Source of the DNA: JASJCL01 sp050291585
GTDB lineage: Bacteria; Desulfobacterota; Desulfobacteria; Desulfobacterales; Desulfosarcinaceae
Assembly: GCA_050291585.1 (NCBI GenBank)
Contig: JBNKKA010000001.1
Span: 1-64,000, forward strand
Length of the DNA stretch: 64,000 nucleotides
Reading direction: 5' to 3'
The position numbers and the translations under genes are program-made. Below the pieces are notes generated by a model. That model did no database searches and was not told the origin of the DNA. It saw only the letters and a program-made list of their open reading frames with translations. Within the stretch, counting starts at the first letter, position 1. Each line of letters starts with the position of its first letter. Positions 53,718 through 62,919 of this stretch are shown here, one piece after another.

Positions 53718-56700
53718 ATGCTTAGGCGTCAACAGGTGAGTATCACCCAGGGGCTTGTGCTGAGTTTCTGTGTTCTGATTTCAATCTTTATCTCTTTCGG
53801 CCTCTATAGCCTATATGACATAGGCACCATTTCTCGCCTCACGCGCACCATTTACAATCATCCTCTGGTGGTATCCAACGCCGCCCTGCAGGCCAATATT
53901 TCCATTACCAAAATGCACCGCCATATGAAGGATGTCGTGCTCTTCGACTCCCCCATTCGCATCCTCATGTCCATCGAAGCCATTCAGGAACAGGAAAAGA
54001 CGGTATATCGATATCTGGATGTCGTCAAGGAACGCATTCTGGGTGTTGAGGGCCAGCAACTCGAGGAAGAAGCGCGAACGCTTTTTGACGAATGGCAGCC
54101 CATCCGCGAGGAAGTCGTTGAGTTGGTCCGCAACAACCAGCGCCAGGCGGCGGCCAACATTACCGTCGGTAAAGGCGCAGACCATGTGGTCGCCCTGGAA
54201 GCGAAGATGATGGGATTGACCCAGTATGCCCGCAACAAGGCTGCCCAGTTCATGGCCGAAGCGGATAAGCGGCGTGCACGCACCAGCATCACGACGCTCC
54301 TGTTTTTAATTGCCAGCGTTTTGGCCGCAGCGCTTACTATCGCTTTTACGCTCAAACGCACGTCTTCGGCAGAGACGGCCCTGAAAGAATCCCGGCAACT
54401 GCTCACCAGCGCCATCGATCGCGCTCCCATTGGTATGGTCATGGTTGAACCCGGCGGAAAGTTTCTGAAGGCCAACCGCGCCTTCTGCGACATGACCGCT
54501 TACACCGAAAATGAGCTGATGGAGATGAATTTTCGCGAGCTCACCCACCCCGAAGATCAAAACATCGGGGACGACATCTTTCAAAAACTGATCCACGGAA
54601 GGGCCAGCCGGGCAAGTTTCGAGAAACGCTACATCCGCAAAGACGGCCAGACCATCCATGTCCTTCTTTCGACCTCGTTGCTGAGGGACAACCGCAAGAA
54701 GCCCCTGTTTTTCTTCACCCAGGCCCAGGACATCACCGAGCGCAAGCTGGCAAAGGCGAGATTACAGGAGAGCCTGGAGCGCTATCGGATCGTTTCCGAA
54801 TTCACCCACGACTGGGAGTATTGGTCGGGGCCGGATGGACAGGTGATTTTCATCTCGCCGTCCTGTGAACGCATCACCGGCTACCCGACTCAAGCGTTCG
54901 TTGAGGACCCCTCTCTCTTTACTACCATCGCCCATGCAGCCGACCTGGAAAAAGTTAGGGCCCATTATCTCACTCACCAAATGGAGACCCCCAAAGAAGC
55001 ACAACTGGATTTTCGCATCGTCCGCAAAGACGGGCAGGTCCGCTGGATCAACCACATCTGTCTGCCGGTGTTTGCCGACGATGGCACTTTTCTGGGTATT
55101 CGGGCAAGCAATCGCGATATAACCGACCGGAAGCAAGGCGAGGACCAGTTGCGCGCCAGTGAACAACGCTTCCGGGAGCTGTTTGACAACATGAGCTCTG
55201 GCGTTGCCATCTACGACAGTCCGGACGACGGCGAAAGCTTTATCTTCCGCGATTTTAACCGCTCGGGCCTCCGCCATGCGAATAGGACCAAGAGCGACAT
55301 CATCGGCAAAGAGGTCCGTGACGTCTTTCCAGGCATCGAAGCAACGGGGCTTTTCGAAGTCTTTAGGGAGGTCTGGCGAACCGCTGAGCCAAAGCGCCAT
55401 CCATCCACCATGTACAAAGACCAAAAGATGGTTTTATGGGTGGAGAACTACGTCTGTAAATTACCATCAGGCGAGCTGGTGGCCATCTATGAAGACACCA
55501 CTGAACAGAAAAATGCGGAGATCGAGAGGGCCCAGCTGGAGCAGCAGCTCTTCCAATCCCAGAAACTGGAATCCGTTGGCACCCTGGCCGGCGGGATCGC
55601 CCATGATTTCAACAATATCCTTGCATCCATCCTCGGCTTTACGGAGCTGGCCCTGGATGATGCCGAGAAGGCTTCCTCGATGGAGCGCAACCTCATGGAA
55701 GTTTACACCGCCGGGAAAAGAGCGCGCGATCTGGTCAAACAGATTCTGGCCTTCGCCCGCCAGTCCGACGAAACCCGTAAACCCGTGCGGGTCAGCTCAT
55801 TAGCCAAGGAGGCGCTCAAACTGATTCGATCGACAACACCGACCTCCATCGAGATCGAACAGCAGATCGTCAGCACTGCCTTGGTAATGGCCAACCCCAC
55901 CCAGATCCATCAAATCTTCATGAATCTATGCACCAACGCGGTTCACGCCATCGAGGATGAGGAGGGACGGGTGACGGTTGCCTTGACCGACGTCCGACTG
56001 AATGAAAACCGTTTTGGACCGCTTATGGAGCTCAAACCCGGCGACTACCTTGCCCTGACGGTGTCGGACACTGGAATGGGCATAAGACCGGATATTCAGG
56101 CATCTATCTTCGAGCCCTACTTTACCACCAAGGGGGCTGGGGAGGGCACTGGTATGGGCCTGGCCATGGTGCATGGCATCGTCGAAAGCTACGGTGGGAA
56201 AATAACGTTTAAAAGCGAACCCGGGCAGGGCACCGAATTTTGCGTTTACCTGCCCACCACCCACCAACGCAGGGGACAACAGTATAACAGGAAGGAAGAT
56301 CTACCCACCGGCAAGGAGCGCGTCCTCATCGTTGATGACGAACTGGCCGTGGCCGAGATGAGCAGCCAGTTGCTGAACCGCCTGGGGTATGGCGCCACCT
56401 TCATGACCAGCAGCGTTGACGCCCTGGCATTGTTTCGCAAGCGACCGGACGAATTCGACCTGGTCATCAGCGACATGACCATGCCCAACATGACCGGGGA
56501 TAAATTAGCAGCGGCGATGTTGGAGATCCGGCCCGACCTGCCGGTGATCATCTGCACGGGTTATAGCCGTAAAATGTCGGAGGAGATGGCCACCCAAATG
56601 GGCATCAGAGGCTTCGCCCTCAAGCCTCTGGTGAAAGCGGATTTGGCGAAATTGGTGCGCCGGGTGTTGGATGAGGCCCAATCTTTGGGTGAGGCCCAAG

Positions 56701-56771
56701 CATTGGGTGAAGCCCAAGCATTGGGTAAATCCCGGGACGCTGTGCCCACCCATTTGGTCCCTCAGCCATAA
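53718..56771 (+). CDS. Hybrid sensor histidine kinase with multiple PAS domains
   Basis: 1017 residues from the ATG at 53718, preceded by ACGGAGTCGCCG; the frame is open to 53580 but lacks a better site. Membrane helix 1 (about 10-33), a periplasmic four-helix-bundle sensor (about 40-190), membrane helix 2 (about 195-217), three or more PAS domains (about 230-610; SAIDRAPIGMVMVEPGGKFL, YWSGPDGQVIFISPSCERIT, LFDNMSSGVAIYDSP), dimerisation helix with H629 (AGGIAHDFNNILAS), HATPase (NLCTNAVHAIED, DTGMGI, GTGMGLAM) and a C-terminal receiver with D919 (LVISDMTMPNMTG). The tail contains a 6-residue tandem repeat. Internal phosphorelay probable; no dedicated regulator nearby. Confidence 0.92.
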   Translation: MLRRQQVSITQGLVLSFCVLISIFISFGLYSLYDIGTISRLTRTIYNHPLVVSNAALQANISITKMHRHMKDVVLFDSPIRILMSIEAIQEQEKTVYRYLDVVKERILGVEGQQLEEEARTLFDEWQPIREEVVELVRNNQRQAAANITVGKGADHVVALEAKMMGLTQYARNKAAQFMAEADKRRARTSITTLLFLIASVLAAALTIAFTLKRTSSAETALKESRQLLTSAIDRAPIGMVMVEPGGKFLKANRAFCDMTAYTENELMEMNFRELTHPEDQNIGDDIFQKLIHGRASRASFEKRYIRKDGQTIHVLLSTSLLRDNRKKPLFFFTQAQDITERKLAKARLQESLERYRIVSEFTHDWEYWSGPDGQVIFISPSCERITGYPTQAFVEDPSLFTTIAHAADLEKVRAHYLTHQMETPKEAQLDFRIVRKDGQVRWINHICLPVFADDGTFLGIRASNRDITDRKQGEDQLRASEQRFRELFDNMSSGVAIYDSPDDGESFIFRDFNRSGLRHANRTKSDIIGKEVRDVFPGIEATGLFEVFREVWRTAEPKRHPSTMYKDQKMVLWVENYVCKLPSGELVAIYEDTTEQKNAEIERAQLEQQLFQSQKLESVGTLAGGIAHDFNNILASILGFTELALDDAEKASSMERNLMEVYTAGKRARDLVKQILAFARQSDETRKPVRVSSLAKEALKLIRSTTPTSIEIEQQIVSTALVMANPTQIHQIFMNLCTNAVHAIEDEEGRVTVALTDVRLNENRFGPLMELKPGDYLALTVSDTGMGIRPDIQASIFEPYFTTKGAGEGTGMGLAMVHGIVESYGGKITFKSEPGQGTEFCVYLPTTHQRRGQQYNRKEDLPTGKERVLIVDDELAVAEMSSQLLNRLGYGATFMTSSVDALALFRKRPDEFDLVISDMTMPNMTGDKLAAAMLEIRPDLPVIICTGYSRKMSEEMATQMGIRGFALKPLVKADLAKLVRRVLDEAQSLGEAQALGEAQALGKSRDAVPTHLVPQP
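56671..56724 (+). repeat. 18-bp tandem repeat in the kinase C-terminus
   Basis: Three adjacent 18-bp units (consensus GTGAGGCCCAAGCATTGG) encode (D/G)EAQ(S/A)LG repeated three times at the end of the hybrid kinase. The unit length keeps the frame, so copy number could vary between strains. Confidence 0.85.
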
Positions 56772-56788
56772 CCCCGGGCCAAGTCGAC

Positions 56789-57058
56789 TCAAAGAGCCAT
56801 GTCTTGGGAAGCGACTTTGGCCGCGGCCAAAGCGATGGTGGCCATCTCGATCTGGCTGCGCCACTCCCGGGGGCTTAGGCGCCAGCGCCGGCAGGCTTCT
56901 GGATCGGCATCGCCTTCGAAGGCGGAGCGCAGCTCCCGCAAGGAGCAGTGGTCGTAGCACCAGGCGGCGTAGGAATCGTCCCCCAGAAAGGTGGAGGGAC
57001 TCGCCAGGGGGTCTTGACGGATGGCGGCGGTCAACGCCTCGGGGGTGTCGGCTGACAT
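56789..57058 (-). CDS. Small hypothetical protein
   Basis: 89 residues, MSADTPEALTAAIRQDPLA, with a strong ribosome site ACTGAGGAGTTGCC before the ATG. Soluble and helical; it contains DDSYAAWCYDHCSLRELRSAFE and RRWRLSPREWRSQIEMA (shown in part), with two cysteines close together. No signal peptide. I recognise no family. It is convergent with the hybrid kinase gene and transcribed alone. Confidence 0.65.
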   Translation of the reverse strand: MSADTPEALTAAIRQDPLASPSTFLGDDSYAAWCYDHCSLRELRSAFEGDADPEACRRWRLSPREWRSQIEMATIALAAAKVASQDMAL

Positions 57059-57242
57059 GGCAACTCCTCAGTAGCTATGGTGAACCCGTGGGCCGCGGAT
57101 TTCATAGCACTGGCTGCCAGTACGATGCAAGGAGTAGACAATGATAAGGCTGATAAAAGCGGACTGATATGGTTAAAGGCTTTCCACTTGATTGCGGTGA
57201 AGCACACTCGAGTTCAAGACCGGTGATAGGGGCCAGTCCTGC

Positions 57243-58151
57243 TTAAAGACCGGCCCAGGCGGCTCCATAAATCCCCGCCGAATCCCCGAGCTGATTTTTG
57301 AGGATGGGGGTTTCTGCCCTGGGATGAAAGGCGTATTCCCGTACCCGTTCACGACCCAGGGTGTAAAGCTCTTCGATATTGCTAAGCCCGCCCCCGATGA
57401 CGATGGCATCAGGGTCCAGCAGTGAGATCAAGCCCCCTACACTGCGACCGAAATCTTCCAGAAACTCATTGAACGTCTCCACGCACTCGGTATCCCCCTG
57501 GCGATATCCCGCTACGATCTCCTCCATTCGCAGGCGTTTGCCCCAACGCGCAAAATGATTTCTGGCCACCCCCGAACCGGCGATCTTGGTCTCGATACAC
57601 CCGCGATTGCCACAGAAGCACTTTTCCCCGCGGGGATCGATGGGAAAGTGACCCCACTCTCCGGCGATGCCGTGGAGCCCATCGTGTAAGCGCCCCGCCA
57701 TACAGAGCCCCCCGCCGCAGCCTGTACCCATGATGATGCCGAAGACCATGCCGTAGCCCCGTCCGGCGCCCCGCAAGGCCTCGGCCAGGGTGAAGCAGTT
57801 GGCGTCGTTCTCCATGCCCACGGGGTGGCCCAGGCGTTCTTCCAGTTCGGCCTTGAAGGGGTACCCGATGAGGCTGGTGGTGTTGGCATTCTGGACGAGC
57901 CCTGTGCGGGCGTCGACGATGCCGGGGATGCAGACGCCGATGGTGTAGTCGGCCCCCTGGGGAACCTGGGCAACGGCCGTCCTCACTTGCTGGCAGACCC
58001 GCTCAACAATGCCCATATGATCGTCGGTCGTGCCCGAAGGGGTCGCCACGCGTTTGCGCAGCAGTTCAGCCTGCCCGGGATCCAGGAGGACCACCTCGAT
58101 CTTGGTGCCGCCTAAGTCTATACCGATCTGATAGGCACTTGGTGTACTCAT
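57243..58151 (-). CDS. ROK family sugar kinase
   Basis: 302 residues with the ASKHA fold: phosphate-1 motif YQIGIDLGGTKIEVVLLDP, ENDANCFTLAEA, GIIMGTGCGGGLCMAGRLHDG, the ROK zinc motif CFCGNRGCIETKIAGSG, and DAIVIGGGLSN. It phosphorylates a hexose (glucose, fructose or amino-sugar type) with ATP in the cytosol. It overlaps the MalK-like gene stop by 4 nt (ATGA), so it is the last gene of the sugar ABC operon and probably traps the imported sugar. The exact sugar is not certain. Confidence 0.9.
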   Translation of the reverse strand: MSTPSAYQIGIDLGGTKIEVVLLDPGQAELLRKRVATPSGTTDDHMGIVERVCQQVRTAVAQVPQGADYTIGVCIPGIVDARTGLVQNANTTSLIGYPFKAELEERLGHPVGMENDANCFTLAEALRGAGRGYGMVFGIIMGTGCGGGLCMAGRLHDGLHGIAGEWGHFPIDPRGEKCFCGNRGCIETKIAGSGVARNHFARWGKRLRMEEIVAGYRQGDTECVETFNEFLEDFGRSVGGLISLLDPDAIVIGGGLSNIEELYTLGRERVREYAFHPRAETPILKNQLGDSAGIYGAAWAGL

Positions 58152-59266
58152 TGCAAACGGTTCTCACTGTCCGCATCAAAAAGAATGGCTTTGGAGAGAT
58201 CCACCATCAAGGGCATGCTCTCACCGGGTTTACGGGCCTCGTCAGGGTGCACCCGGCAGTTCACTTCAGTGTCATTGAAGGAAACCATCACCAGGGTGTC
58301 TGGACCGGTGGGCTCCACCACCCGTACCGTGCTGGCTAACTGCATACGAACCGTCGCGTCGCAGTTACGCACGGGGATGTCATCGGCAATGTGCTCGGGC
58401 CGCAACCCCAGGATCACTTCCTGGCCAATCCGATCGGCCAGCGACAATTGCCAGCGGTCCGCCGTCACATGGTAGGCCTGGCCGCTATCATTGGCCAGGC
58501 GCAGGGCGGGTTTGTTGTCCATCGCCTCCACCCTGCAAGGGATGAAATTCATGGCCGGGGAGCCGATGAAGCCGGCCACAAAACGGTTGCTGGGGTTTTC
58601 GTATACGTTGTTAGGCGTGTCCAGCTGCTGAACGATGCCATCTTTCATCACGGCGATGCGGTCCGCCAAAGTCATGGCCTCTATCTGGTCATGGGTCACG
58701 TATACGATGGTAGTGCCGATGCGCTGGTGGAGCAGCTTGATTTCAGTGCGCATCTCCACCCGCAACTTGGCATCCAGGTTGGACAAGGGCTCGTCAAAGA
58801 GAAAGACGGCCGGATTGCGGGCCAGGGCGCGGCCCATGGCCACCCGCTGGCGCTGGCCGCCGGAAAGCTGTTTGGGCTTGCGTTCGAGCAGCTCTTCGAT
58901 CTGCAGGGTTTTGGACACCTTGGCGACAATCTCGTCGATCTCGGCCTGCGGCGTTTTGCGGGTCTCCAAACCGAAGGAGATGTTCTTGCGCACGTTCATG
59001 TTGGGGTAGAGGGCGTAGGACTGGAAAACCATGGCGATGTCGCGGTCCTTGGGACTGATGTGGTTGACCACCCGCTCGCCGATGCGGATCTCACCGCTGG
59101 TGATCTTCTCCAGGCCGGCGATGAGGTTCAGCAAAGTGGACTTGCCGCAACCCGAGGGCCCCACTAAGACGAGGAACTCGCCCGAAGCCACATCGATATC
59201 GATGCCTTTTAATACATCTACTGCGCCGAAGGTTTTACGCGCGTCTCTGATCGTTAAGGATGCCAT
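58148..59266 (-). CDS. Sugar ABC transporter ATP-binding protein (MalK/UgpC-like)
   Basis: 372 residues from the ATG at 59266 (MASLTIRDARKTFGAVDVLK); the TTG at 59287 is upstream but less typical. Walker A GPSGCGKST, Q-loop FQSYALYPNM, signature LSGGQRQRVAMGRAL, Walker B VFLFDEPLSNLD and H-loop VTHDQIEAM are complete. The C-terminal third is the MalK-type TOBE/regulatory domain. It powers the MalF/G-like permease pair encoded by the following minus-strand genes, with a 42-nt spacer to the MalG-like gene. Shared energising subunit use by other transporters is possible. Confidence 0.94.
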   Translation of the reverse strand: MASLTIRDARKTFGAVDVLKGIDIDVASGEFLVLVGPSGCGKSTLLNLIAGLEKITSGEIRIGERVVNHISPKDRDIAMVFQSYALYPNMNVRKNISFGLETRKTPQAEIDEIVAKVSKTLQIEELLERKPKQLSGGQRQRVAMGRALARNPAVFLFDEPLSNLDAKLRVEMRTEIKLLHQRIGTTIVYVTHDQIEAMTLADRIAVMKDGIVQQLDTPNNVYENPSNRFVAGFIGSPAMNFIPCRVEAMDNKPALRLANDSGQAYHVTADRWQLSLADRIGQEVILGLRPEHIADDIPVRNCDATVRMQLASTVRVVEPTGPDTLVMVSFNDTEVNCRVHPDEARKPGESMPLMVDLSKAILFDADSENRLQ

Positions 59267-59308
59267 AAACGTATCTCTATTTCTCAAGCAGGCTATTATT
59301 GGAAGAAG

Positions 59309-60196
59309 TTACCCTTTCACAGACCCTGCAGTCAGTCCGCGCATGAAGTACTTTCCCGCGGTCAGGTAGACCACCAGGGTGGGCAGGGCGGCGATGATGG
59401 CCGCCGCCATGTCGACGTTGTACTTCTTGACCCCGGTGGAGGTGTTGACCAGGTTGTTGAGGGCCACGGTGATGGGCTGGTTCGCGCCGGTGGAGAAGAC
59501 CACTCCGAAGAGGAAGTCATTCCAGATCTGGGTGGTCTGCCAGATGATGGAGACCACGAAGATGGGCGCCGAAATAGGCAGGATAATGCGCCAAAAGATG
59601 CGGAAAAAGCCCGCCCCGTCGATGCGTGCGGCCTTGATCAACTCGTCGGGCAAGCTCACGTAATAGTTACGAAAAAACAAAGTGGTGAAGGCCAGCCCGT
59701 AGACCACATGGACGAAAATCAACCCGACCAAACTCTGGGAGATACCCAGTCTACCCAGGGTGGAGGCCATGGGCAGTAGAATCACCTGAAAAGGGATGAA
59801 GCAGCCCACCAGCAGAAGGGAGAAGAGCAGCTCACTGCCCCTAAAGCGCCATTTGGAGAAGACATACCCATTGAGCGCCCCGATGAGGGTGGAGATCGAG
59901 ACCGCCGGAACGGTGATCTTGACTGAATTCCAGAAGTAGGCCTTGACACCCTGGCAGCCGGCGCCGATGCAGGCACTGCCCCAGGCCTCGGCCCAAGCCT
60001 CGAAGTTTATCGACGTAGGCAGGGAAATCAAATTCCCATTGCGGATATCGGCCATGGATTTGACCGAAGTCAGCACCATAACCACTAGCGGCATAAGGAA
60101 ATAGAGGGCTGCCACGGTGAGGATGGTGTAGATGCCCAGACGTGCCCAGAATTGACCGCGGTCCCTGCCGACGCCGGTATCTATAGAATCAGCCAT
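59309..60196 (-). CDS. Sugar ABC transporter permease, MalG-like
   Basis: 295 residues with six membrane helices. The ABC-contact EAA-type loop reads KAARIDGAGFFRIFWRIILP, and the tail FMRGLTAGSVKG is typical of carbohydrate permeases (MalG/UgpE). The N-terminal helix is GIYTILTVAALYFLMPLVV-like. It forms the channel with the MalF-like protein. Its start overlaps the MalF-like stop by 8 nt, so the two are translationally coupled. Confidence 0.92.
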   Translation of the reverse strand: MADSIDTGVGRDRGQFWARLGIYTILTVAALYFLMPLVVMVLTSVKSMADIRNGNLISLPTSINFEAWAEAWGSACIGAGCQGVKAYFWNSVKITVPAVSISTLIGALNGYVFSKWRFRGSELLFSLLLVGCFIPFQVILLPMASTLGRLGISQSLVGLIFVHVVYGLAFTTLFFRNYYVSLPDELIKAARIDGAGFFRIFWRIILPISAPIFVVSIIWQTTQIWNDFLFGVVFSTGANQPITVALNNLVNTSTGVKKYNVDMAAAIIAALPTLVVYLTAGKYFMRGLTAGSVKG

Positions 60197-61124
60197 TGGT
60201 CTTGGTCCTCAATTCGGAGTACAGGTATGGAATGATGATGGCCATCACCCCGCAGAACATCACCATGGCGCTGGCGGCCCCGAAGCCCAGCCGGCTGCGG
60301 GTAAAGGCAAAGGTGTACATGAAGGTGGCCGGCACATCCGAGGCATAGCCGGGTCCCCCGCGCGTGAGGACCACCACCAGGTCGAAACTCTTGATGGCGA
60401 TGTGCCCCAGGATGATGATGGAACTGAAGAAAACCGGCCGCAGGCTGGGGATGATGATGCGCCGATAGATGCGCGGCAGGCTGGCCCCGTCCACCTGGGC
60501 GGCCTTGATGATGGAATCGTCGATACCCCGCAGGCCCGCCAGAAACATGGCCATCACAAAGCCCGAGCTCTGCCAGACCCCGGCGATCACCACCGTATAG
60601 ATGGCCATCTTCGGATTCACCAGCCAGTCGAAGGTGAAACCCGTAAAGCCCAGCTGGTGCATGAGGCGCTCCAGGCCCAATCCGGGATTTAGAATCCATT
60701 TCCACGCCGTGCCGGTGACGATAAAGCTGAGGGCCATGGGGTAGAGGTAGATGGTTCTAAGAGCCCCCTCGGCGCGTATTTTCTGATCCAGCAAAATGGC
60801 CAGAAAGAGCCCCAGAACGATGCAGATGGTGATGAAGAGACCGCCGAAAATCATCAGGTTCTTGCAGGCCACCCACCAGCGGTCGTTGGTGAAGAGTTTG
60901 ATGTATTGGTAGAGGCCGGCCAGGTCGTATCTGGGCAGCATGCGCGATTTGGTGAAGGAGATCCAGGCTGTCCATAGAATGAAGCCGTAAATGAAGATCA
61001 TGGCCGAGATGGTAGTTGGGGCCAGAACAATCTTGGGTAAGAGATCTTCGATCACGGCCAAGATCGGACGTCTGGGCGTCGCAGGCAAACCTTGACCCTG
61101 GGCAGTGGCCTTGACAGTCATCAT
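60189..61124 (-). CDS. Sugar ABC transporter permease, MalF-like
   Basis: 311 residues. Six membrane helices and the EAA-type loop KAAQVDGASLPRIYRRIIIP mark a MalF/UgpA-type permease. Residues FILWTAWISFTKSRMLPRY and WVACKNLMIFGGLF are typical of the N-terminal part. Its short size (E. coli MalF is about 514) fits the common sugar permeases lacking the large periplasmic loop. It is separated from the binding-protein gene by 100 nt containing a strong hairpin. Confidence 0.92.
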   Translation of the reverse strand: MMTVKATAQGQGLPATPRRPILAVIEDLLPKIVLAPTTISAMIFIYGFILWTAWISFTKSRMLPRYDLAGLYQYIKLFTNDRWWVACKNLMIFGGLFITICIVLGLFLAILLDQKIRAEGALRTIYLYPMALSFIVTGTAWKWILNPGLGLERLMHQLGFTGFTFDWLVNPKMAIYTVVIAGVWQSSGFVMAMFLAGLRGIDDSIIKAAQVDGASLPRIYRRIIIPSLRPVFFSSIIILGHIAIKSFDLVVVLTRGGPGYASDVPATFMYTFAFTRSRLGFGAASAMVMFCGVMAIIIPYLYSELRTKTNG

Positions 61125-61145
61125 GAAAAGTCCCTGATATACACT

Positions 61146-61197
61146 GGGGTTTGGGCGGCGTCCGCGGGGTATCTCGCACCCACGAACGCCGCACCCC
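61146..61197 (-). promoter_or_regulatory. Intercistronic hairpin between binding protein and permease genes
   Basis: Inverted repeats GCGGCGT/ACGCCGC (61155-61161 with 61186-61192) extended by GGGGT/ACCCC on the outside. Such hairpins after binding-protein genes often stabilise upstream mRNA and lower permease expression. Confidence 0.5.
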
Positions 61198-61224
61198 GGA
61201 TAGATGCTTTTGAGCGAATCCAGA

Positions 61225-62481
61225 CTAGATCGCGGCTTTCACGCCCGAAGCCAAGTCCTTGGCCGCTTTGTCAGAGGCCGTAGTGGAATTACAAAAGTTG
61301 GTCACAACGTCGAAGATCGCCCCGCGGACGGCGGGAAAGACAGCCATTTCGTGAGCCATGCTGGGCAGCAGGCCGCCGGATTGGGCGGTGGCCGCGAAGC
61401 TGTCGAAGCTGCAGATGGCCGGGAAGTCGAAGGGGAGGTGGGACATCCCCAGGCGGCAGGGGATGGAACCCTTGTTGACGTTGAAGACCTCCTGGAACTT
61501 GGGTTCCATGATCAGGCGCGCCATGGCCTTCTGGGCCTCCTGGGCACTCTTGTCCTTGACCTGGAACATGATGAAGCTATCTATGTTGAAGAGGTAACCC
61601 TCACTGGTCTCCGGAACCGGCATGGCCACGTAATCGGCCCCGTATGTCTTGCCGGCGGCCACGAATTCACCCTTGGCCCAGTCGCCCATGAACTGCATGG
61701 CGGCCTTACCCTGGATCACCATGCTGGTGGCCAGGTTCCAGTCGCGGCCGGGGGCGTCCTTGTCGATGTACTGCAGCACCATGCGCAGGGTGTCCAGGCA
61801 TTTTATCATGGTGGGACTGTTCAAAGCGGCAGGATCGGCGTCCACCAGGGCCTTCTTGTAGAACTCGACACCACCGACACCCAGAACGATGGATTCAAAC
61901 ACCGTGGCTTCCTGCCAGTTCTGGCCGCCCCAGGCCACGGGGATGACACCGGCCGCCTTGAGTTTTTTAGCGGCGGTCTCAAATTCGGCCCAAGTGGTGG
62001 GTACTTTGGCGCCGGCTTTGCGGAACACCTCCGGATTGGCCCACATCCAGTTGATCTTGTGGACGTTGACCGGTACGGCCACATAGTGCCCCTCGTATTT
62101 CATGACATCGGCCACCACCTTGGGCAAAAGGGCATCCCAGCTGCCCGCCTTGGCCACCTCGTCCAGGTTGGCCAACACCCCTTCGTCGCCCCATTGTTGG
62201 ATCGCGGGCCCCTTGACCTGGGCCGCGGTGGGGGGGTTGCCCGCCATAGCCCGCGACTTGAGAACCGTCATGGCGTTGCCGCCACCGCCGCCGGCCACGG
62301 CCATATCCTTCCAGGTGTGGCCCTCTTTTTCGAGGAGCCCCTTGAGGACCTTCACCGACTTGGCCTCGCCACCAGAGGTCCACCAGTGAAGTACCTCTAC
62401 CTCACCGGCAAAACTGCTGGAGACACCCATAACCAATGCAAGAACGCCTACCAATATTAGCTTAGCCAATTTTGAGACCAT
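61225..62481 (-). CDS. Sugar ABC transporter substrate-binding protein
   Basis: 418 residues. Signal peptide LAKLILVGVLALVMGVSSSFA, then a MalE-type two-lobe fold starting GEVEVLHWWTSGGEAKSVKV. Other landmarks: MTVLKSRAMAGNPPTAAQV, VPVNVHKINWMWANPEVF, and YLFNIDSFIMFQVKDKSAQ. Periplasmic receptor delivering sugar to the permeases. ATG preceded by GGGAGGGGACC. First gene of the five-gene minus-strand operon; a good promoter lies upstream. HWWTSGGEAKS resembles glucose/mannose-type SBPs, but the ligand is unproven. Confidence 0.93.
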   Translation of the reverse strand: MVSKLAKLILVGVLALVMGVSSSFAGEVEVLHWWTSGGEAKSVKVLKGLLEKEGHTWKDMAVAGGGGGNAMTVLKSRAMAGNPPTAAQVKGPAIQQWGDEGVLANLDEVAKAGSWDALLPKVVADVMKYEGHYVAVPVNVHKINWMWANPEVFRKAGAKVPTTWAEFETAAKKLKAAGVIPVAWGGQNWQEATVFESIVLGVGGVEFYKKALVDADPAALNSPTMIKCLDTLRMVLQYIDKDAPGRDWNLATSMVIQGKAAMQFMGDWAKGEFVAAGKTYGADYVAMPVPETSEGYLFNIDSFIMFQVKDKSAQEAQKAMARLIMEPKFQEVFNVNKGSIPCRLGMSHLPFDFPAICSFDSFAATAQSGGLLPSMAHEMAVFPAVRGAIFDVVTNFCNSTTASDKAAKDLASGVKAAI

Positions 62482-62919
62482 GGTCCCCTCCCTCTTTACA
62501 CATAAAGTTTCATCAATGAATCAAAAATTTGCCTGTATGCACCATAGACAAGTGCTAAATACTGTCAACACCCTAAGTAACACAGCATCTACAGGCCTCC
62601 TGTTGAATATTCGTTTAATCGAGCAGGAAAAGCTTGTCAAGTATTAATTTATTCAGTAAACAAAAAAAGACACCATCGTTTGCCATCAAGATATTTTATT
62701 CTTCCACCGACAGATGCCACCAACCTGCAGTCGAAAAGAGGTCCATAAACTCAGCGAACCACCCACAACAGATAGATTACCGAAGCCGCTTGCGCCTATG
62801 CACTCTTTTGTATTAAAAAGCCAGTGTGCCTTCATCCGGCACTGAGGAACCCGGGTTGCCCACCGGCAGGTGAAAGAGAGCATCCGGATATAAAATTCAC
62901 CCACAAAACTTTGTCTATC
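62482..62919. other. Divergent control region of the sugar locus
   Basis: 438 bases between the binding-protein gene (minus) and the ROK regulator (plus), without a gene. It holds the minus-strand promoter, A+T-rich runs around 62640-62665 (including TTTA-TTCAG-TAAA) that resemble ROK-type operators, and a hairpin with one bulge at 62822-62844 (CAGTGTGCC and GGCACTG). Confidence 0.45.
62541..62568 (-). promoter_or_regulatory. Promoter of the sugar ABC operon
   Basis: On the minus strand: TTGACA, 16-nt spacer, TATGGT, with the -10 box about 60 bases upstream of the binding-protein start. Perfect -35 element. Confidence 0.6.

Noticed and set aside
61204..62460. Plus-strand open frame (418 codons) opposite the sugar-binding protein
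   Set aside because: Exact shadow of a well-supported gene with signal peptide and ribosome site.
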